A model generated the notes under the pieces. The model was not told the DNA's origin and searched no databases. It saw only the letters and a program-made list of their open reading frames with translations. Below, one piece after another: positions 57,859-64,000 of a DNA stretch of 64,000 bases (within the stretch, counting starts at the first letter, position 1; every line of letters begins with the position of its first letter). The stretch is from assembly GCF_014191725.1 (NCBI RefSeq), contig NZ_JACHWZ010000014.1, positions 62,001 to 126,000 of the forward strand, written 5' to 3'. This DNA comes from Microbulbifer rhizosphaerae (lineage in GTDB: Bacteria > Pseudomonadota > Gammaproteobacteria > Pseudomonadales > Cellvibrionaceae). Position numbers and translations under genes: made by a program.

Positions 57859-57955
57859 GTCTTCGTCAGTTTTTATTTTGATGACGGTTAATGATCAGTG
57901 ATCAATGGCCAATAATCAATGAGCCGGGAAGAATGCCGCTACCGCTCTTTTCCAT

Positions 57956-59566
57956 TTATTGATCTTCCGTCGATGGTTCGCCGTTATTTGCCTGATTGGG
58001 TGGTGTTTCACCATTGTCCGGCGCTTCCTCCTGCGCCAGTTCCTCCTTGCGGCACTGACTGGTCGGTTCCGCCAGTTCTTCCGAGGGATCGTCGAGGAAA
58101 CGTGCCGCGGCCATTTCCGCACAGTTGCTGGCCGAGATCACGTCGTGGGCCAGTTTCGGAAACAGCAGCCATTGATGATTGGGAAGCCTGTGCCGGGCCT
58201 TATCGGCATCTTCCGCCGAGAGTACCGGGTCCAGGCCTCCGTGCAGGAGCAGTACCGGCACTTGGGTCTTCACAGCCTGGGACTCGGCCAGGGAGGCGGA
58301 GGGAATGGCCCAGATGCGGCACTGCATTTGCAGCAGTTGGAGATCGGTGCGCACCGTGCCACCGAGCACACCACTTTCTGCCGCTCTTTTGAGGGCTTTG
58401 TTGAAGTCCACGAAAGGCGCCTCTTCGTAGCAGAAGTGGCTGACCCCGGCGGCGTCGCCGAAGTTGGGGTCCAGAATGATATTCATGAGGTTGACGATGG
58501 CCGCCTGTGTGGGTTCATGTTCACTGTTGCGGTTTTCCAGGGCCTCGATCACGTGGGGCAGTTCGCGATAGAAATCCTCGTTGTACAGGGCCTGGAAGAG
58601 GACTCTCAGCAGGCGTTGGCCGTTGAGTACAAAGGGATATTCCTCCTGCGAATACATGTGTTTGACCGGTACGGTGAGCGGGTTTTCATCCAGATCCTGT
58701 ATCAGGGCCTCCAGGCGTCTCTGCAGGTCGGGGTAGCGGCTGTTGCACAGCTTGTCGCCGCGGCAGTGTGCGAGTCCCCGCTGGTAGGCTTCCAGGGTGT
58801 CTTTCGCCAGTTGTTGGGTGTAGATGATTTCCGGAAAGACGGCGCTGTTGAGCACCAGGGCGCGCACCGATTGCGGATAGTCCCGGGCGAAGGTCAGGGC
58901 GTAGCGGGAGGAATAGGAGACGCCGTACAGGTTGAGTTTTTCCAATCCCAGCTGGCGGCGCAGGGCCTCGACGTCCTGCGCCACGACGGCGCTGTTGTAG
59001 TGGGACAGATCGGCAATTTTACTCAGACGGCTGTAGCATCTCTCCATGCTGTAGGTGAAGACCCGGGCCTCCTCGTCGGAGGAGAGGTTGCGCTGGAAGG
59101 CGGTCTCGGCGTCTTCGATAAATTCGTCGCAGGACAGGCGGGGTTTGGCCATGCCGACGCCCCGGGGGTCCATCACTATCAGGTCGCGACCATCGTTGAC
59201 GGTCATGTCCGCGTAATTGGCCCACAACCATTCGCTGGCGTTTTCCGGCTCCATTCCCAGGCTGGCGCCCGGGCCGCCGGCACCGAGGTGCAACAGCGGC
59301 AGTTTGGCGGGGTCTGCTTCGATGGCGTGAAAGCGCACCACCGGAAACTGGATCTTACGGCCCTCCGGCTTGGCATGGTTCTCCGGCACTTCCATCATGT
59401 AGCACTGGGTGACAGGCCAGCTGTTGTCGATTTCGAACCAGCAGGGTTTGGGTATCAGGCGCCCGGGATCTTCGGCTGCCTTTTCCTCTTGCGACTCGCG
59501 TCCGCAGGCGGCGAGCACCAGGCAGAGGGCTAGGGGATAAATACTTTTTTGCAGGGAATTGCGCAC
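57956..59566 (-). CDS. lipoprotein alpha/beta-hydrolase with TAP-like C-terminal domain
   Basis: 536 residues from a GTG at 59566; an in-frame TTG at 59599 is less likely. The start is favoured because it gives a lipoprotein signal with LAAC. The hydrolase elbow LYGVSYSSRYAL has the nucleophile Ser, and HGGLDPVLSAEDA plus FPKLAHDVISASNCA give Asp and His. The C-terminal TAP-like domain (tripeptidyl-aminopeptidase type) is recognisable by the C-terminal Cys pair and the ...CAEMAAARFLDDP tail. Probably hydrolyses peptides or esters in the periplasm. Confidence 0.85.
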   Translation of the reverse strand: MRNSLQKSIYPLALCLVLAACGRESQEEKAAEDPGRLIPKPCWFEIDNSWPVTQCYMMEVPENHAKPEGRKIQFPVVRFHAIEADPAKLPLLHLGAGGPGASLGMEPENASEWLWANYADMTVNDGRDLIVMDPRGVGMAKPRLSCDEFIEDAETAFQRNLSSDEEARVFTYSMERCYSRLSKIADLSHYNSAVVAQDVEALRRQLGLEKLNLYGVSYSSRYALTFARDYPQSVRALVLNSAVFPEIIYTQQLAKDTLEAYQRGLAHCRGDKLCNSRYPDLQRRLEALIQDLDENPLTVPVKHMYSQEEYPFVLNGQRLLRVLFQALYNEDFYRELPHVIEALENRNSEHEPTQAAIVNLMNIILDPNFGDAAGVSHFCYEEAPFVDFNKALKRAAESGVLGGTVRTDLQLLQMQCRIWAIPSASLAESQAVKTQVPVLLLHGGLDPVLSAEDADKARHRLPNHQWLLFPKLAHDVISASNCAEMAAARFLDDPSEELAEPTSQCRKEELAQEEAPDNGETPPNQANNGEPSTEDQ

Positions 59567-59595
59567 CGTGTTGTTACCTTTGATAAGCGGGCTTC

Positions 59596-60213
59596 TCAAT
59601 TATTACCTATACGCGCGATGGGTGCGGACAGGTTCCAGCGCAGTGCGGCGAGGCGGATGGACAGGGTGACCAGCACAGCAATGCCCACCGCGATCTTCCC
59701 CGGCACTGCGCCGGTGGCGTCCAGCAGGACCAGGGCTGCGGCGCCGCTGAGCGACGCGGTGGCGTAGATCTCGCGGCGCAGCAGCAGGGGAATATCGCCA
59801 CACAGAATGTCGCGAATCAGGCCGCCGAAGGTGCCGGTCATCACACCCATCACAATGGCGATGGCGGGAGAGTGCCCCAGCGCCAGCACTTTTTGCGTGC
59901 CGATCACGGTAAATACCGCCAGGCCCATGGCGTCGGCGATCGCCAGCAGGCGCATGGGCACCTGCAGATATCGGATCAGGTAGAAGCTTACCACTCCGGT
60001 GACCGAGGCGATCCACAGATAGTGGCTGTCCTGGAGCCAGAACACCGGGATGTTCAGGATGATATCGCGGATGGTGCCGCCGCCAGTGGCGGTGACACAG
60101 GCCAGCACCACGGCGCCGAACAGGTCCATCTGCTTGTGGCCGGCGGCGAGCACGCCGGTAAAGGCGAAGACCACTATGCCGATTAAATCGAACCAGTACA
60201 GCAGTTGTTCCAT
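59596..60213 (-). CDS. trimeric intracellular cation channel family protein (YicG-type)
   Basis: 205 residues, seven membrane helices. The duplicated UPF0126 unit is clear: FDLIGIVVFAFTGVLAAGHKQMDLFGAVVLACVTATGGGTIRDIIL and DAMGLAVFTVIGTQKVLALGHSPAIAIVMGVMTGTFGGLIRDILCGDIP, the two GG...RD glycine kinks being the ion gates of TRIC channels. Bacterial TRIC homologues conduct K+ and other monovalent cations, YicG being the E. coli one. Next to the lipoprotein gene (stop overlaps its upstream region). Confidence 0.92.
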   Translation of the reverse strand: MEQLLYWFDLIGIVVFAFTGVLAAGHKQMDLFGAVVLACVTATGGGTIRDIILNIPVFWLQDSHYLWIASVTGVVSFYLIRYLQVPMRLLAIADAMGLAVFTVIGTQKVLALGHSPAIAIVMGVMTGTFGGLIRDILCGDIPLLLRREIYATASLSGAAALVLLDATGAVPGKIAVGIAVLVTLSIRLAALRWNLSAPIARIGNN

Positions 60214-60263
60214 AAGGTATTGAGTGTTTTGCGAGGGCCGGGGAGATTTGTTTCTAGCGCTGG

Positions 60264-60470
60264 GGCGGCCCTGCTACCGGTGACTTTATGCCAGACACGG
60301 GCTGGGCGCCCCCCTTAAATACCTCCCTGTACGCTCTCCGCGGCCATCCATGGCCGCAGACAAAATGGCAGGATTGCCATTTTGGACGCCGAAGCGCCCG
60401 TAGGGCGAGGGCCAGGGATGGCCCGAGTCAACGTCTGACATAAAGCCCCCGGCATCAGGGCCTTCGCATT
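60264..60470. repeat. dispersed palindromic element, copy B
   Basis: A ~207-base unit with near-complementary ends (GGCCCTGCTACCGG... and ...CCGGCATCAGGGCC) and an internal series of hairpins. AAAATGGC pairs with GCCATTTT, CGCCC with GGGCG, GGGCC with GGCCC. Same order as copy A at 40679-40876 and the cores at 37131-37322. It occupies most of the 316-base gap before gcdH. Confidence 0.75.
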
Positions 60471-60490
60471 AAGCTGCGGTTATTCTTTTC

Positions 60491-60525
60491 GAGTCCCGAG
60501 TCCCGAGTCCCGAGTCCCGAGTCCC
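60491..60525. repeat. tandem repeat of a 7-base unit, five copies
   Basis: GAGTCCC is repeated five times without error from 60491 to 60525, just before the gcdH stop on the opposite strand. A variable-number array of this kind is prone to slippage. It does not form part of any gene. Confidence 0.85.
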
Positions 60526-60529
60526 GTCT

Positions 60530-61714
<1,185 letters not shown>

Positions 61715-61831
61715 AGGTTTCTCGTCTACTTCCGTTTCTCTCTGTTGTACGCCGGTATTGTATGCCGGATGTCCGGCCGGTCGTATGCGCCGGCATGATA
61801 CCCAAGTCGGCGCGTTGGGGCATTTACTAAG

Positions 61832-61847
61832 CGTAAACAACCGTAAA
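61832..61847 (+). promoter_or_regulatory. CGTAAA direct repeat in divergent promoter region
   Basis: CGTAAA occurs at 61832-61837 and 61842-61847, 10 bases apart, in the AT-rich gap between gcdH and the efflux operon. It may be a regulator site for the efflux genes; no regulator gene lies next to it in the window. Confidence 0.3.
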
Positions 61848-61918
61848 TTACCTTGCAGTGCCAGGGGTGGATTACATAATAGGCGCAAATTAGTTCCTAA
61901 CTTGGTGTCTTTGGTTTT

Positions 61919-63370
61919 TTGGTGAATTTCCTACTGTTTTTTCGCCGCAGCACAGTCATTTGTCTGCCATTGCTGGCCGCCTGCGCGCAGACGGCGCTGC
62001 CACCGGATCATCCGGCGGAAACTCTGGGGCTGCCGGACAGTTTCCGCACTTCCGGCAGCGCGGAGCGCCGCATCCGCTGGTGGCGCAATTTCGACGACCC
62101 GGTCATGGACCGGCTGATCCAACTGGCCCTGCGCGACAGCCCGGACCTGCAGGCCATCCTGTGGCGCCTGGAACAGGCAGAGGCCGCGGCTCGCGGCGCG
62201 CGCTCCGGTTTCTGGCCACGGCTCACGGGGCGTCTGGATAACACCGAGCAACGCTTCTCCAGTGACGATTTCGAGGACAGCGATAGCGAGGGCAACAGCT
62301 GGGGCGGCAGCCTGGCCGCCAGCTACGAGGTCGACCTATGGGGCCGGGTTCGCGCCGGTGCCCGGGCTGCGGAGGCGAGCCGGCTGGCACAGGCGGAGAG
62401 CCTGCAGACCGCGGCCCTGACCTTGGCAGCGGAGGTGGCCGATACCTGGCTGCAACTGCTCGAGCAGTGGGGCCAGCGGGATCTGCTGCGGCGACAATTG
62501 GAAACCAATCGCAAAACCCTGCGGGTTCTCGAACTGCGTTTTGGCGGCGGCACCAGTAGCGCCGCGGACGTCCTGCAGCAGCGGCAACTGATACAGCAGT
62601 CGGAGCAGGAACTGCAGGCTGCAGAGGCGGATATCGAGACTCTGCGGGTACAACTGGCCGCATTGCTGGGCACCAGTGCCGAACGGTTGCCGGATTTTGT
62701 GCGCCCCGATTCCGTTATGCCGTCGCTGCCGGCCCTGCCGGATACCGGTGTGCCCGGACAGTTACTGCTGCGCCGCCCGGATGTGAAGCGGGCACAGCGG
62801 GAACTGTTGCAGGGCTACTATCTCGCCGACCAGGCGTGGGCGGAGCGCCTGCCCGCCATCAGCCTGAGTGCGGTGGCCAGCGGTGGTGGCACCGCCATAG
62901 CCGACATCCTCGACGGATGGCTGCTAGCCCTCACCGCTGCCGGGGAGGGCATCATCTTCGACGGCGGCCAACTGGTCTCCGCCCAGGCGCAGCAGCAGGC
63001 AGTGGTGCAGGAGCGCTGGGCGCTGTACCGCAACGTTGTCGTTCAGGCACTGTCGGAAGTTGAGCAGGCGCTGATCCGGGAGCAGGCGGTGCTCGATCGC
63101 CTGCACCACCTGCGCGAGCGGGAGCGTCTGGCGGGACTGATCGCCGAGCGCCAGCTGCGGGCCTACAGCCGCGGCGCGGTGGACTTCCTTAACGTGCTTA
63201 CCGCCACCAATGACCAACAGAGCCTGGCGCGGCAGATACTGACCGCCCGCCGCGAACTGATAGAGAACCGGGTGACCCTCTACCGCGCCCTGTCCGGCGG
63301 CCTGCCGGCGGAGGACCTGCCGGTTGCGGAACCGATGGAGTTGGAGTTGTACCGGACGGAGAAAGACTGA
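61919..63370 (+). CDS. outer-membrane efflux channel (OprM/NodT family lipoprotein)
   Basis: 483 residues from a TTG at 61919 or a GTG at 61922; neither has a good ribosome site, so the start is uncertain. The lipobox LLAAC near the N-terminus fits the lipidated OprM type. The TolC-like fold is shown by [47 protein letters not shown], the duplicated helical repeat [64 protein letters not shown] and [15 protein letters not shown]. First gene of a tripartite efflux operon with the adaptor gene that overlaps its stop. Confidence 0.92.
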   Translation: MVNFLLFFRRSTVICLPLLAACAQTALPPDHPAETLGLPDSFRTSGSAERRIRWWRNFDDPVMDRLIQLALRDSPDLQAILWRLEQAEAAARGARSGFWPRLTGRLDNTEQRFSSDDFEDSDSEGNSWGGSLAASYEVDLWGRVRAGARAAEASRLAQAESLQTAALTLAAEVADTWLQLLEQWGQRDLLRRQLETNRKTLRVLELRFGGGTSSAADVLQQRQLIQQSEQELQAAEADIETLRVQLAALLGTSAERLPDFVRPDSVMPSLPALPDTGVPGQLLLRRPDVKRAQRELLQGYYLADQAWAERLPAISLSAVASGGGTAIADILDGWLLALTAAGEGIIFDGGQLVSAQAQQQAVVQERWALYRNVVVQALSEVEQALIREQAVLDRLHHLRERERLAGLIAERQLRAYSRGAVDFLNVLTATNDQQSLARQILTARRELIENRVTLYRALSGGLPAEDLPVAEPMELELYRTEKD

Positions 63371-64000
63371 TGTTGAAACGAATCAACTGGAACTTCGCGC
63401 TTCCGGTATTGCTGCTGTTGCTGGCGCTGCTGGTCTCCAGTTGGCTGCTGCGCGAGAAGCCCACGGTGAGCCGCGGTGCGCGGACCACCCCGGCGCCGGT
63501 GGTGGATGTGGTGGAGGCCGAGCGCGGCCGCTTCCCGCTCACCGTCAAGGCCGTGGGCAAGGTATCGGCGCGGGAGTTTGTCGACCTGCAGCCCCAGGTG
63601 GAGGGGCGCGTGGACTGGCTCGATTACGACCTGGGTCCGGGCTCCACCCTGGAGAAAAACCAACTGCTGCTGCGCATCGACGCCGAACCTTATCAACTGG
63701 CCCTGCAGACGGCGCGCAGTACCCTGGCGGAGCGGCGCGCGGAGCTGCAACAGGAGGAGGGTCAGCGCCAGGTAGCCGAGGAGGAATACGCGTTGCTGGG
63801 CTCCTCGCTGCCGGATGCGGACCGCGCCCTGGTGCTGCGCGAGCCGCAACTGGCCGCCGCCCGCGCGCGGGTGGAATCGGCGGAGGTGCAGGTCAGTCTC
63901 GCCCGCCGGGACCTGCGCCTGACGGAAATCCGCTCGCCGTTCACCGGACTGCTGGTGAGTCGCAGTGTCGATATGGGCGACCGGGTGGCACCGGGAACAG
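63370..64000 (+). CDS. HlyD-family efflux periplasmic adaptor subunit, partial
   Basis: The first 210 residues only; the gene runs off the window. The ATG overlaps the channel stop (TGATG). An N-terminal membrane anchor (ALPVLLLLLALLVSSWLL) is followed by the beta-barrel entry APVVDVVEAERGRFPLTVKAVGKVSA, a lipoyl-like half (FVDLQPQVEGRVDWL...LLRIDAEPYQLALQTA) and a coiled-coil hairpin (ELQQEEGQRQVAEEE...ARVESAEVQVSLARRDLRLTEI), then RSPFTGLLVSRSVDMGDRV. Such adaptors bridge an RND or MacB-type pump to the outer-membrane channel. Confidence 0.93.
   Translation, partial: MLKRINWNFALPVLLLLLALLVSSWLLREKPTVSRGARTTPAPVVDVVEAERGRFPLTVKAVGKVSAREFVDLQPQVEGRVDWLDYDLGPGSTLEKNQLLLRIDAEPYQLALQTARSTLAERRAELQQEEGQRQVAEEEYALLGSSLPDADRALVLREPQLAAARARVESAEVQVSLARRDLRLTEIRSPFTGLLVSRSVDMGDRVAPGT

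Noticed and set aside
60485..60510. TTCGAGTCC resembling a tRNA T-loop
   Set aside because: It is part of the GAGTCCC tandem array; no acceptor, D or anticodon arm can be drawn around it.

Overview
The window reads as chromosomal DNA of a GC-rich, aerobic, probably marine gammaproteobacterium. The evidence is the macromolecular-synthesis operon (rpsU, yqeY, dnaG, rpoD), a Pseudomonas-like HD-domain cca, cmoA/cmoB/cmoM, rsmJ, greB and slyX. A Cellvibrionales (Microbulbifer-like) origin is my inference from overall gene style; no rRNA or marker search was possible. I saw no tRNA, rRNA, CRISPR array, prophage or transposase gene. Nearly everything is ordinary chromosome with compact operons, separated by intergenic spaces rich in palindromic repeats.

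Layout. 0-2.3 kb: end of a DUF444 gene, SpoVR, and a small HTH/pseudo-receiver regulator. 2.3-5.3 kb: a promoter-terminator unit that could be a small RNA, then cca, a pteridine reductase and a phosphoribosyltransferase. 5.3-8.5 kb: an OmpR-type response regulator, a sensor kinase broken by a frameshift, and a membrane-anchored DJ-1/PfpI protein. The first and last of these share an 11-bp-period repeat upstream. 8.6-10.6 kb: tsaD-folB-folK, divergent from rpsU. 10.6-15.7 kb: rpsU, yqeY, dnaG, rpoD. 15.8-24 kb: dgkA, a small autotransporter-type protein, a long palindromic element, chaB, a VOC protein, a DUF4010 membrane protein, a frameshifted MBL hydrolase, greB and an S9 peptidase. 24.3-27.2 kb: a large membrane protein resembling an M48 peptidase that has lost its HExxH motif, then yciH.

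27.3-33.7 kb is the most coherent accessory block. It holds a voltage-sensor-type K+ channel with a C-terminal zinc ribbon, a KdpD-like kinase lacking the large N-terminal KdpD module, a KdpE-like regulator, a TrkH transporter, and a KtrA/KtrB pair. All of these can be read as one potassium-homeostasis cluster without kdpFABC.

33.8-47.3 kb: a hotdog thioesterase, a serine hydrolase and slyX, an OmpA-like lipoprotein, small envelope proteins, rsmJ, sdaA, cmoB, cmoA and an M16C peptidase. 47.5-53.1 kb: a DUF599 protein, a MazG-like protein, a Fur-boxed TonB-dependent receptor with a PepSY membrane partner, and cmoM diverging from the receptor. 53.2-64 kb: glutamate decarboxylase, a J-domain membrane protein, a methyltransferase, msrA, a sulfurtransferase, a lipoprotein hydrolase, a YicG-type channel, glutaryl-CoA dehydrogenase, and the start of a tripartite efflux operon running off the end.

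Repeats are a theme. There is a REP-like palindrome (six sites), a dispersed element whose hairpin stems change in a compensatory way between copies, a second GC-rich double-hairpin repeat (three sites), and isolated long palindromes. Two genes carry apparent +1 frameshifts in short G runs; these may be real or sequencing errors.
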